Position numbers and translations under genes: made by a program. A stretch of DNA of 12,873 nt from NCBI GenBank assembly GCA_028275145.1, contig JAQCNG010000355.1, forward strand, positions 1 through 12,873, in the 5' to 3' direction. Positions 1-6,596 of this stretch are shown here, piece by piece. The notes beneath the pieces are model-generated. The model ran no database searches. It had not been told where the DNA came from and worked only from the letters and a program-made list of their open reading frames with translations. The number at the start of each line of letters is the position of its first letter. The first letter of the stretch is position 1. The DNA comes from Halovenus sp. GTDB lineage: Archaea > Halobacteriota > Halobacteria > Halobacteriales > Haloarculaceae.

Positions 1-213
1 ATCGAGCGGTTCGCCGAGGACGACGAGACGCTCTGGGTGGTTCGGGAGACAGCGGTGGGAGAGGTAACTGCCGACGATGTCACGTTCGGTGGCACGACGG
101 ACAAGTCCTACCGCTTCGCACAGACGTACAACGTCGACCCGGTCGCAGAAGAGGTCAGGTCCTCCGAGGAGGAACAGGTCGAAGCGGAGCGACGAAAGCG
201 GGGAGATGCCTGA
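1..213 (+). CDS. paaB: Phenylacetyl-CoA 1,2-epoxidase subunit PaaB (3' part, cut by window edge)
   Basis: The frame is open from the first base to a TGA at 211-213, giving the last 70 residues of a protein whose start lies outside the window. The stretch with ETLWVVRE followed by FGGTTDKSYRF resembles the C-terminal half of PaaB, where an SIWVVRS-type strand precedes the tail. PaaB is the small bridging subunit of the oxygenase complex that epoxidises the ring of phenylacetyl-CoA; it carries no metal in the bacterial complex. The tail is very rich in Glu and Arg. The stop codon overlaps the paaC start by one base (TGATG), so translation is probably coupled. The assignment rests on this short match together with the clear paaC and paaD genes that follow. 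Confidence 0.75.
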   Translation: MERFAEDDETLWVVRETAVGEVTADDVTFGGTTDKSYRFAQTYNVDPVAEEVRSSEEEQVEAERRKRGDA

Positions 214-1046
214 TGTCGGCAGTCGACACGGACCTGGGCGGGCCCGAGGAGCTCTCCGAGCGCGAGCAGCGTGCGGTAGAGACCCAGCTGTTCCGTCTCG
301 CCGACGACGAGTTCGTCCAGGCCGAGCGATACACGTTCTGGCAGGTGCGAGCGCCGACGCTGGAGTCGGACCTGGCCATCAGCAACAACGCACAGGATGA
401 ACTCGGCCACGCGCGCCTGTGGTACGACGCCATCAGGCAGCTGGGCTACTCCGAGGAGTCGCTCATCTGGGAGAGCGACCCGGCCGACTTCCAGCACAGC
501 ACCCTCGTTGAGCTCCCGTTCGAGGAGGGCGACTGGGCGGGCGCGATTCTCCGGGCCTACCTGTACGATGCGGCCGAGGAGATACGCCTCGCGGCCCTGG
601 CGGAGTCGACATACCGGCCGATTCGGGACCGGACGAGCCGCGTCCAGGGCGAGGAGGCGTACCACCTCGAACACGCCGTGAGCTGGCTCGAACGACTCGC
701 CGCCGACGAGGAGGGCAGAGAACGGCTCCAGACCGCGCTCGAGGAGCTCTACCCGTACGCGCTGACGCTCTTCGAGCCCGCTGGCGACGCCGAGTCGGAT
801 ATCGTCGAACTGGGCGTTCGGAGCCGGACACTCGAGGAGATGCGCACGGAGTGGGCACGAGGCGTCGCGACACAGTTGACAGAACTTGGACTCGATATCC
901 CCGGGGCTGGGCCGGCGACTCCGACCGGTCGGAACGGCCGACACACAGACCACTGGCGCAAACTGTTCGAGGAGATGACCTCGACGTACCGGAACCTCGG
1001 CCGCGACAGCGCAACCAAGATAATAACAGAGGAAAACAATGAGTAG
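213..1046 (+). CDS. paaC: Phenylacetyl-CoA 1,2-epoxidase subunit PaaC
   Basis: This 277-residue ferritin-like protein is a subunit of the soluble diiron monooxygenase that turns phenylacetyl-CoA into its 1,2-epoxide in aerobic phenylacetate degradation (cytoplasm). Family signs are the N-terminal helix RLADDEFVQAERYTFW (residues 28-43), the NAQDELGHARLW helix (59-70), EEAYHLEHAVSWL (147-159), and the C-terminal GRNGRHTDHWRKLFEEM, which matches the conserved G..GxHTEH..xxLxEM ending of PaaC. In E. coli, PaaC is structural and PaaA holds the iron. Here both ExxH pairs (E63/H66, E148/H151) are present, so metal binding is possible. The length is slightly above the roughly 250 residues of bacterial PaaC. 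The ATG overlaps the paaB stop by one base, and the 3' end overlaps paaD by 8 nt. A second PaaA-like subunit is the alternative, but the C-terminus and gene order favour PaaC. Confidence 0.9.
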   Translation: MSAVDTDLGGPEELSEREQRAVETQLFRLADDEFVQAERYTFWQVRAPTLESDLAISNNAQDELGHARLWYDAIRQLGYSEESLIWESDPADFQHSTLVELPFEEGDWAGAILRAYLYDAAEEIRLAALAESTYRPIRDRTSRVQGEEAYHLEHAVSWLERLAADEEGRERLQTALEELYPYALTLFEPAGDAESDIVELGVRSRTLEEMRTEWARGVATQLTELGLDIPGAGPATPTGRNGRHTDHWRKLFEEMTSTYRNLGRDSATKIITEENNE

Positions 1047-1476
1047 CGACTACGGCAGACCCCGTGCGGACCCGGACGCGACGGTCTGTTCCTACACCGA
1101 CTACACCGACGGGACACACGACGAGGAGGCAATCCCTGCAACCGGCGACGGTGCCGAGGGACTCGAACGGGCGGTCTGGGCCAGTCTGTACGGTGTCGAG
1201 GACCCCGAGATGCCGGTCAGTGTCGTCGACCTGGGGCTCGTGTACGGTCTCGAACTCGATGACGGCGAGGTCACGGTCGACATGACGCTGACCTACACCG
1301 GTTGTCCGGCCCGCGAACTCATCCTCGAGGAGGTCGAGGCGGCCGCGGAGTCGGTCGACGGCGTCGAGGCGGCCGAGGTCCGCCTGGTCTGGTCGCCGGA
1401 CTGGTCGCTCGACCTCGTCACCGAACAGGGCAGAGAGGCACTCGAGGTGTTCGGTCTGAGTTTCCAGGATGTCTGA
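1039..1476 (+). CDS. paaD: PaaD, MIP18/DUF59 domain part, of phenylacetyl-CoA epoxidase system
   Basis: This 145-residue protein consists almost entirely of a MIP18 (DUF59) domain: VWASLYGVEDPEMPVSVVDL (residues 47-66), GLVYG, VTVDMTLTYTGCPA (78-91) with the conserved Cys89, and VRLVWSPDWSLDLVTEQGREAL (115-135). DUF59 proteins act in Fe-S or metal-centre assembly, and PaaD is thought to help mature the Paa oxygenase or reductase. Residues 1-45 form a poorly conserved acidic extension. Bacterial PaaD continues into a four-cysteine zinc ribbon. Here the frame stops at 1474-1476 and the ribbon is encoded by the next, overlapping ORF. GAGG at 1029-1032, 6 nt before the ATG, is a good Shine-Dalgarno match and supports this start inside paaC. 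The overlap with paaC is 8 nt. Confidence 0.9.
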   Translation: MSSDYGRPRADPDATVCSYTDYTDGTHDEEAIPATGDGAEGLERAVWASLYGVEDPEMPVSVVDLGLVYGLELDDGEVTVDMTLTYTGCPARELILEEVEAAAESVDGVEAAEVRLVWSPDWSLDLVTEQGREALEVFGLSFQDV

Positions 1477-1636
1477 ACGGGACCCGAGCGTCACGACGGG
1501 CGAGGAGGCGACCGACGTGGAGTGTCCGTACTGTGGGTCGACAGACACCGAGCGCGACCACCCGAAGGGGCCGTCGCTGTGTCGCTCGATGTACTACTGT
1601 AACGCCTGTGGACAGCCCTTCGAGACGTTCGGCTGA
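1469..1636 (+). CDS. Small zinc-ribbon protein, the detached C-terminal half of PaaD
   Basis: This 55-residue ORF starts inside the last codons of paaD with an 8-nt overlap and ends with TGA at 1634-1636. It carries CPYCGS (Cys19, Cys22) and CNACGQPF (Cys44, Cys47), a classical zinc-ribbon pair of knuckles, plus Cys38 in the LCRSMYYC stretch. This closely matches the C-terminal tail of bacterial PaaD, which has CPxCxS, then CKALYxC, then CxEPF. It probably acts with the preceding DUF59 protein as a split PaaD. Such genes are sometimes labelled PaaE or PaaJ in archaeal genomes, but this one lacks the ferredoxin-NADP reductase fold of bacterial PaaE, so no symbol is given. The first 17 residues are acidic and probably flexible. 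Only 4 nt separate its stop from the end of the convergent mptE. The short length, high-quality Cys motif and operon position make it a confident real gene. Confidence 0.88.
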   Translation: MSERDPSVTTGEEATDVECPYCGSTDTERDHPKGPSLCRSMYYCNACGQPFETFG

Positions 1637-1640
1637 GCCC

Positions 1641-2333
1641 TCAACCGGCCGACCCGGGAACCGACAGCCCCTCGCGCCGCCCGTCGAGCACGCCGAACTG
1701 CTCGCCGCGGCGTCGTTCCAGCCAGTACAGCAACCGCTCGGCCCACCCGAGTTTCCGGCGTTTCTCCGCGCTCACCGACGGGTCGTCGAACTGCCAGCCC
1801 GGAAAGACCAGCCGTCGTGCGCCGAGCGCGTCGGCGAGAAACGCCGCACGGTCGCCGTCGGTGAACCCGCCGTGGTTGTGGACACCGGCAATGGGCCGGG
1901 CCTGTGTCGTCGGAATCACCGCGTCGGCGTCGAGGTCGGGAACAACCGACCGGAGTTTCGCCCGGTTGTCACCGTGTGCGTGGACGGCGACTGGCGTGCC
2001 CTCGTCGGTCAGTTCCCGGACCGTGTCGGGGGCCTTGTCCAGGTCGGTCACCATGCAGTCGACGGCGAGGCCGTGCGCCCGGAGTCGCGCGGCCGCGTCC
2101 GAGGCCGCGACGACTGCATCCGCCTCGCGGACGAGCGCGAGGTCACGGTCCAGGCGGTCGGCACCCCCGGCAACGGCGACGGTCCCGTCTGCGATGTCCA
2201 GTCCCCCGGGGTCCAGACCCGGTCCGGAGAGCAGGTCAGCCAGGAGGTCCCGCGCACGCTCGTCGGCCCCGCGGCCGTACCCGAAGTCCGCGAGCACCGC
2301 CTCGTAGACCGGTTCCCACTCGGCAAAGCGCAT
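1641..2333 (-). CDS. mptE: 6-hydroxymethyl-7,8-dihydropterin pyrophosphokinase, MptE/DUF115 type
   Basis: This 230-residue protein is predicted to transfer pyrophosphate from ATP to 6-hydroxymethyl-7,8-dihydropterin, the step before dihydropteroate synthase (archaeal replacement of FolK). DUF115 features are visible in order: AVVAASDAAARL (residues 73-84), VTDLDK (95-100) with the acidic pair expected to bind metal and nucleotide, HAHGDN (118-123), TTQ (142-144), NHGGFTDGDRA (153-163), and the basic AEKRRKLGWA (189-198) near the C-terminus. The ATG overlaps the folP stop by one base (TGATG at 2331-2335 on the minus strand), so the two enzymes of consecutive steps are co-translated. The last dozen residues are a non-conserved Gly/Ser tail. 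Assignment is strong both from the motifs and from the folP neighbour. Confidence 0.92.
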   Translation of the reverse strand: MRFAEWEPVYEAVLADFGYGRGADERARDLLADLLSGPGLDPGGLDIADGTVAVAGGADRLDRDLALVREADAVVAASDAAARLRAHGLAVDCMVTDLDKAPDTVRELTDEGTPVAVHAHGDNRAKLRSVVPDLDADAVIPTTQARPIAGVHNHGGFTDGDRAAFLADALGARRLVFPGWQFDDPSVSAEKRRKLGWAERLLYWLERRRGEQFGVLDGRREGLSVPGSAG

Positions 2334-3508
2334 CAGACCACCGCGAGCGCCGCCCGGAGTTCGGGGGGTTCCTCGACGGCGGCCGCGAGGTCCCGCAGCG
2401 AGCGCACGGAACCGGCCAGCACCACCTCGCCGGTGGCGCCGTCACCGGGGCCGGCCCCGACTGTCAGCACGTCGCGGTCGACAGCGAGCGCGTGGAGTCG
2501 GCGCCGCGATTCCGCATCGAGTCCGGAGAGCGTGTAGACCCGCGAGACAGCCGCGGTTGCGCCGTCGTCTCCGGCCGGGTTGGCGTCACCCGCGGGGTCC
2601 GGTGGTCCGGAGCGGACACGGTCGATGTGCCGGTCGGCCTCGGCGGCGCTCGTCACGTCGAGTTCCTCGACCCGGATGTCGTCGACGGTTTCGGTCGTGC
2701 GGTCGCGGGCGAACGTGTTGCCGACGAGTGCGGCATCGCGTGTCTCGGCGACGTCGTGGGTCCGGACGACGTGGGCACCCCGTTCGACGGCCATCGCCGT
2801 CGCCGCCAGCGAGACGGGCAGGGCCTCCTCCGTCGAGCGGTCCGCGACCGTCCGCAGGAAGTTCTTCCGGTTGATCGAGACCAGCATCGGGTGGCCAACC
2901 GCGCGGAACTCCCGCAACCGGCGGAACGTCTCGCGGTCGTCCGCGACGGTCTTTGCCTCGCTCCAGCCGCCAAACGCCGGGTCGACGATGGTCTTGTCGG
3001 TGAGTCCGTTCCGACCCAGCGCCGCGTAGATGTCGTCGACCTCCTCGAGCGCCCCCGGTCGCTCGAGGTCCGGCGGACTCGCCATCTTCGAGACTGCGAC
3101 GTCGTACTCCTCGCAGACGCGGGGCATCTCGGGGTCTGCGAACCCGCAGATGTCGTTGACCATCTCGAACCCCTCCTCCAGTGCCGTCTCGGCCACCTCG
3201 TGATAGCGCGTCTCGATAGAAAAGACGGCGTCACCGCCCGTCGAGTGCATGGCCGCGACGGCCGTATCCAGTCGGTCGAGTTCCTGCTCGGCCGACAGCA
3301 CGTCGAAGCGCTTGTTCGCCGATTCGAGGCCGATATCGACGATGTCGGCTCCCTCGTCTATCATCTCGTCGACGTAGGTTGCGGCCTCGCCGGGGTCGTC
3401 GAACACCGACGGGTCGTAGGGTGACTCGCGGCTGACGTTCAACACACCCATTATACGGGGCGGGTGCTCGTCACCAATCTCCAGTCCTGCGGCATCGACC
3501 GTTCGCAT
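2333..3508 (-). CDS. folP: Dihydropteroate synthase family protein with C-terminal extension
   Basis: This 391-residue protein has a TIM-barrel pterin-binding domain (about residues 1-285) expected to condense 6-hydroxymethyl-dihydropterin pyrophosphate with an aminobenzoate-type acceptor. Visible motifs are MGVLN (20-24), DIVDIGLES (55-63), SIET (97-100), VNDICGF (117-123), VDPAFGG (175-181), INRKNF (212-217) and THDV (250-253). Several depart from bacterial FolP: the STRPG loop is replaced by SANKR, SIDT reads SIET, and the DPGFGFGK-type loop reads DPAFGGWSEAK. After a Pro/Gly/Asp-rich linker (300-320), a further domain of about 70 residues (322-391) with VYTLSGLDAESRRRLHALA has no assignment that I recognise. 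It heads a two-gene operon with mptE. Some haloarchaeal FolP proteins are fused to FolC; the extension here is too short for that. The enzyme family is secure; the exact acceptor substrate is not. Confidence 0.85.
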   Translation of the reverse strand: MRTVDAAGLEIGDEHPPRIMGVLNVSRESPYDPSVFDDPGEAATYVDEMIDEGADIVDIGLESANKRFDVLSAEQELDRLDTAVAAMHSTGGDAVFSIETRYHEVAETALEEGFEMVNDICGFADPEMPRVCEEYDVAVSKMASPPDLERPGALEEVDDIYAALGRNGLTDKTIVDPAFGGWSEAKTVADDRETFRRLREFRAVGHPMLVSINRKNFLRTVADRSTEEALPVSLAATAMAVERGAHVVRTHDVAETRDAALVGNTFARDRTTETVDDIRVEELDVTSAAEADRHIDRVRSGPPDPAGDANPAGDDGATAAVSRVYTLSGLDAESRRRLHALAVDRDVLTVGAGPGDGATGEVVLAGSVRSLRDLAAAVEEPPELRAALAVV

Positions 3509-3529
3509 ATCTACCTGTTGGCTGGCAGC

Positions 3530-3539
3530 CTCAAAAGCC
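3530..3539 (-). promoter_or_regulatory. Putative TATA element of folP-mptE
   Basis: On the minus strand GGCTTTTGAG places TTTT 25-28 nt upstream of the folP ATG (3508), the spacing expected for a leaderless haloarchaeal transcript. The same decamer occurs upstream of hemC. A weak GGTAG lies just before the ATG (3509-3515) but is too close to act as a standard Shine-Dalgarno site. Confidence 0.45.
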
Positions 3540-3624
3540 GGTCGATACCACGTCCGGACAGGGAAACTGGACCGGGCGGCCCGGAGTCGAGGGGTTCAAG
3601 TGTCGCCTGACCGGTGATACAGGT

Positions 3625-3996
3625 ATGGTAGACCACGGACGCTCGCTCCGCAAGCGCACAGGTGGCCGGTTGCGGCCCAACCGCGACAGACGAAAGCACG
3701 AACTCGGCTCCGAACCGACGGAGACGCGGGTCGGCGAGACGAAACTCAAGACAGTCGACACGCGCGGCACCGGCGAGAAGATACGGGCACTCCGTGTCGA
3801 CTCCGCCAGCGTCGCTACCGACGACGGGACGGTTGCCGCCGACCTGGAGGACGTCGTTGAGAACCCCTCGGACCCCAACTACGCGCGGCGAAACATCGTC
3901 ACCCGTGGCGCTATCGTCGAGACCAGCGCCGGGCGGGCCCGCGTGACCTCACGACCGGGACAGGACGGGCAGGTCAACGCCGTCCTCGTCGAGTAA
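3625..3996 (+). CDS. rps8e: 30S ribosomal protein S8e
   Basis: This 123-residue basic protein carries the S8e signature almost throughout: GRSLRKRTGGRLRPNRDRRK near the N-terminus, HELGSEPTETRVGE (residues 25-38), then VVENPSDPNYARRNIVTRGA and the hallmark ARVTSRPGQDGQVNAVLVE at the C-terminus. S8e is an archaeal/eukaryotic component of the small ribosomal subunit. Its length is typical of archaeal S8e, which lacks the eukaryotic insertions. The ATG fits the short M-x-x-x-GRS start of haloarchaeal homologues. It stands alone, divergent from folP (116 nt between starts) and convergent with the PhoU-type gene (21 nt between stops). Only a weak TATA-like TTCAAGT (3595-3601) is seen at the right distance. 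Confidence 0.96.
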   Translation: MVDHGRSLRKRTGGRLRPNRDRRKHELGSEPTETRVGETKLKTVDTRGTGEKIRALRVDSASVATDDGTVAADLEDVVENPSDPNYARRNIVTRGAIVETSAGRARVTSRPGQDGQVNAVLVE

Positions 3997-4017
3997 CCCG
4001 GTTCGCGCTGCGTTCTC

Positions 4018-5013
4018 TCAGGGACGGGGGGCGGCCTTCTGGAGTGCGCTCTCGGCGATGTTCGCGCCGTAGGCGCCGGTCCGGGACAGCGAGTCGATGA
4101 CGAGTCCGAGCACCTGCGCCAGCTGTGGGTCGAACTCGTGTATCTCCGCGTCGACACGACGGGTCAGTTCCTCGACCGTCTCGACGTTCAACCGGGCCTC
4201 GGTGGCGCGGTCGACCGCCTCGTCGCCGTTGTCGGTCAGCAGTGCGTCCATCGCCATCTCGGGTATCCGGGCCGCCTCGTCGTGGAGCTCCCGCAGCGGG
4301 TCGGCCGCAGTCTCGGGTATCGCGCCGACCTCCAGCGAGAGCTCCGCAATCTTTGTTGCGTGGTCGGCGATTCGCTCGAGTTGCCTGGCGCTCGACTGCA
4401 GGTCGTATATCGTCTCGCGGGGAAAGCCGATCTCGTTTGCCGCGGTCGGGTTGCGAAGCACCGTCCGAAACACCCGTGAGGTCATGAACCAGAGCCGGTC
4501 GACGTCGTCGTCGCGCTCGACAACGTCGTTTGCGAGCTGGCTGTCGTCGGTCACGAGCGCCTCGACGGCGTCGTCGAGCATCGTCAGGGACACCAGATGC
4601 ATCCGGTTGACGGCGTTCTCGATGGAGAGCTCCGAGGAGTCGAGCAGGTCCTGGAGCATCATCCGGTCGGGCATCTCCTCGATGACCTCGAGTCCGACCA
4701 GTCCCTGGGTCGCATCGCGGACAGTCCTGCGCTGTCCCGCCGTCATCTGGTCGGTCGTGAGTGTGATGACGTCGAACCCACTGACGTACATCGTCATCAC
4801 CGCCCGCTGCAGTTCCTCGCCCGTCAGACCGCTGATGTCGAGTTCCCCCTGTGTCCGCCCCTCCTCGCGCTGTGGTGTCAGCAGTAACAGGTCCTCCTCT
4901 GCGTGGAACTCTACGGTGGTGCCGCTGCTGACGTTGTTTGCTGTTGCCCAGTCTTTCGGTAACGATACCGTGTACGTCGACCCTCCCGTGACCTGAACCT
5001 TGCGTGTCTCCAT
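4018..5013 (-). CDS. AbrB-type DNA-binding domain fused to PhoU domain: phosphate-signalling regulator
   Basis: This 331-residue protein begins with a SpoVT/AbrB swapped-hairpin domain (residues 1-47; RKVQVTGGSTYTVSLPKDWA, then TTVEFHAEEDLLLLTP) and continues into a PhoU region (about 115-325). The PhoU part is helical, with the acidic repeat VVERDDDVDRLWFMTSRVFR and a second copy around ARQLERIADHATKIAELSLEV; PhoU proteins bind metal clusters through such E/DxxxD patterns. In haloarchaea this fusion is commonly annotated as a phosphate-uptake regulator, linking a transcription-factor-like DNA-binding domain to the PhoU sensing module. There is no pst transporter next to it in the window, so the target is unknown. 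The ATG at 5013 is preceded by a clear TATA element at leaderless distance. It is convergent with rps8e. Confidence 0.88.
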   Translation of the reverse strand: METRKVQVTGGSTYTVSLPKDWATANNVSSGTTVEFHAEEDLLLLTPQREEGRTQGELDISGLTGEELQRAVMTMYVSGFDVITLTTDQMTAGQRRTVRDATQGLVGLEVIEEMPDRMMLQDLLDSSELSIENAVNRMHLVSLTMLDDAVEALVTDDSQLANDVVERDDDVDRLWFMTSRVFRTVLRNPTAANEIGFPRETIYDLQSSARQLERIADHATKIAELSLEVGAIPETAADPLRELHDEAARIPEMAMDALLTDNGDEAVDRATEARLNVETVEELTRRVDAEIHEFDPQLAQVLGLVIDSLSRTGAYGANIAESALQKAAPRP

Positions 5014-5035
5014 GTCCGGTGATTGCCTACGGAAC

Positions 5036-5044
5036 TATAATAAA
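5036..5044 (-). promoter_or_regulatory. TATA box of the AbrB-PhoU gene
   Basis: TTTATTATA on the minus strand lies 23-31 nt upstream of the ATG at 5013, a strong archaeal TATA box at the distance expected for a leaderless mRNA. It is embedded in the most AT-rich stretch of the gap. Confidence 0.6.
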
Positions 5045-5065
5045 TCTCCGCTATCTATAGAACAC

Positions 5066-5085
5066 TGTATAAAAATAAATATACA
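5066..5085. repeat. Perfect 6-bp inverted repeat in AT-rich regulatory gap, candidate operator
   Basis: TGTATA at 5066-5071 and TATACA at 5080-5085 are exact inverse complements separated by an 8-nt A/T spacer. A second small inverted repeat, CTAT-CT-ATAG, lies at 5051-5060. Both are directly upstream of the PhoU-type gene's TATA box, so a dimeric regulator, perhaps the AbrB-PhoU protein itself, could bind here. AT-rich sequence yields such repeats by chance, so this is a weak call. Confidence 0.3.
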
Positions 5086-5321
5086 AAAAGGCGGAGGCGG
5101 GACACTCGAGGACGCGGTTCCGTCCAGCGCGGCGAGTCATACGGTCGTGCGTGGTTATTTTCAGCACTGGGTGGCAATCTCGATTGGTTCACAGGCTGAA
5201 ACGCCCAGTCAGTCACACCATAGCGGTAAGAACACGCGGACCCCGGCCGACCGTCACACAGGCCGGGCCGCTGGTCGGTTGTCGGAATCTACAAGAGTTC
5301 CAGTCCCCGAGAGACGTGTAG

Positions 5322-5711
5322 ATGGTACGCAGACGGCGGTTGCTCGCGCTCGCCGGGGGAACAGCAGTCCTCGGACTCGCGGGTTGTGCCGAGCAGAAAT
5401 CCGAGTTTCTCGTCACACAGACGCGTCTCGTACACCGGGAGGGCGACAGGCAGTACGACTACCCACAGGATATCCTCTACGAGGTGAGCATCGAGAACAC
5501 CGGACCCCAGCGCCAGGAGGGCCGTGTCGAGATGAGACTCGTCTACGAACCCGGGGACGGCGAGAGCAGATCCTGGTCGAAAACAGACCCAATCTCGCTC
5601 TCGCGGGGAACCTCGGTCCAGGAGCAGTACGTCTTCGAGGACGTGTTCGACCTGGACCGGGATACCGACGACTACCGACTCGAGGCCGAAATCGTGCAGG
5701 ACGGGGGATGA
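5322..5711 (+). CDS. Small Tat-exported lipoprotein, haloarchaeal, unknown function
   Basis: This 129-residue protein starts with a twin-arginine signal: Arg-rich N-region (residues 3-6), hydrophobic LLALAGGTAVLGLAGC, and a lipobox LAGC with Cys22 as the predicted lipid-attached first residue of the mature protein. The mature part has the look of a small beta-sandwich (ILYEVSIENTGPQRQEGRVEMRLVYEP), a layout common in haloarchaeal cell-surface lipoproteins that resemble CARDB-like domains. I do not recognise a specific family or function. It is anchored outside the membrane if the signal is used. It stands alone, with its stop 90 nt from the end of the convergent hydrolase gene; that short gap shows nothing notable. 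Confidence 0.8.
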   Translation: MVRRRRLLALAGGTAVLGLAGCAEQKSEFLVTQTRLVHREGDRQYDYPQDILYEVSIENTGPQRQEGRVEMRLVYEPGDGESRSWSKTDPISLSRGTSVQEQYVFEDVFDLDRDTDDYRLEAEIVQDGG

Positions 5712-5801
5712 CCGGCGGCCCTGGTCACGACCCGGGTCAGACTAGAGCGGACCACCGCAGCGCCCGCCGTCGAGGAACGGCCGCTCACAGTCGAGGGCAG
5801 G

Positions 5802-6596
5802 TCAGCGCTCGCTGTCCAGAAATGGGAGCACCGCCCCGGCAACCGCGTCGCGTTGTTCCTCGTAGACGGCGTGGCCGCCGGACACGAGCGCGAGGGTGCC
5901 GTCGAGGCGGCGGGCCGCCTCGCGGTGGCGTTCCAGCGGGACCAGCGGATCCTGTCGCCCGCCGACGACGAGTGCCGGGGCCGACACCGCTGCCAGCACG
6001 GAGTCGTCGAACCCGAGCATCGCCTCGCAGGAGTACTCGACGTCCCCGGGAGCCTCGGGTTCGGGGAGCAACCGGGCACCGGCGCGGTACATCGGCGGGA
6101 CGAACAGGCGGCGTGTGCCCGCGTAGACGGTCCGGATGTAGTCCATGTGCAGCGCCCGATAGCGCCGGGCGGCGGCGTGGTCGCGCCACCGCTGGATTGT
6201 CTGGCGGCCGTAGGTCCCCGGACCGGTTCCGCAACTCACCAGCACGAGTCGCCTGACGAGGTCCGTCTGGGCGGCGAGATGTGCCCCGATAGCGCCGCCG
6301 AGCGAGATGCCAATCACGTTCGCGGGCCCGAACTCGGCGAGTGCGTCCGCGTAACCCGCGGCCATCTCCGCGGCATCGACATCCGGGGGCAGACCCGGTG
6401 GACGCGCCATCACCCTGACATCGTACTCCCGGTAGGCACGAAAGTAGTAGCCCGCGAGCGTCAGCGTGGTCAGCAGGTCCGGGTCGTTCCACCAGCCGAT
6501 CCCGTCGAGAACGCCCGTGAGGATCACCAGCGGTTCCTCACCCGACCCGAACCGGTGGTACGGGTGGCCGGTTGGCCCGCTTCCGTACTCGAGCAT
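5802..6596 (-). CDS. Alpha/beta hydrolase, co-transcribed with padR
   Basis: This 264-residue alpha/beta-hydrolase-fold protein has a nucleophile elbow GISLGG (Ser98), a likely acid Asp216 in GGRQDPLVP and a catalytic His242 in SGGHAVYEE, all in the expected order. The oxyanion region is PLVILTGVLDGIGWW (residues 22-36). A helical cap (about 125-190) lies between the elbow and the acid residue. The substrate is unknown; the family includes esterases, C-C hydrolases and haloperoxidase-like proteins. I chose the ATG at 6596, which overlaps the padR stop in a TGATG junction. The same frame stays open far upstream, but that part only shadows padR. The arrangement implies that the PadR protein and the hydrolase are made from one mRNA. 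Confidence 0.82.
   Translation of the reverse strand: MLEYGSGPTGHPYHRFGSGEEPLVILTGVLDGIGWWNDPDLLTTLTLAGYYFRAYREYDVRVMARPPGLPPDVDAAEMAAGYADALAEFGPANVIGISLGGAIGAHLAAQTDLVRRLVLVSCGTGPGTYGRQTIQRWRDHAAARRYRALHMDYIRTVYAGTRRLFVPPMYRAGARLLPEPEAPGDVEYSCEAMLGFDDSVLAAVSAPALVVGGRQDPLVPLERHREAARRLDGTLALVSGGHAVYEEQRDAVAGAVLPFLDSER

Larger units (their letters stand above)
5014..5321. other. 308-nt divergent intergenic region between AbrB-PhoU gene and lipoprotein gene
   Basis: The left third (5031-5091) is very AT-rich and holds the promoter and inverted repeats described separately. The remainder (about 5092-5321) has normal high GC. I see no credible coding sequence there: reading frames that cross it have no family resemblance. 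A weak TATA-like CTACAAG (5289-5295) lies about 30 nt before the lipoprotein ATG. No tRNA-like or hairpin-plus-T-run structure is evident. Confidence 0.5.

Noticed and set aside
1302..3424. Long plus-strand open frames opposite mptE and folP
   Set aside because: They are Arg/Pro/Gly-rich and show no domain. They are typical antisense shadows in GC-rich DNA opposite well-supported genes.
4097..4996. A 299-residue Ser-rich frame opposite the AbrB-PhoU gene
   Set aside because: Serine runs arise from the complement of GAC/GAG-rich codons; no signal peptide or domain.
5712..5801. Possible terminator or small RNA between the lipoprotein and hydrolase genes
   Set aside because: GC-rich with short chance pairings only, no T-run and no conserved RNA feature recognisable.
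5000..6256. A 418-residue plus-strand frame spanning the AT-rich gap, the lipoprotein gene and the hydrolase
   Set aside because: It crosses a promoter and two real genes in other frames and is Arg-rich without any recognisable motif.
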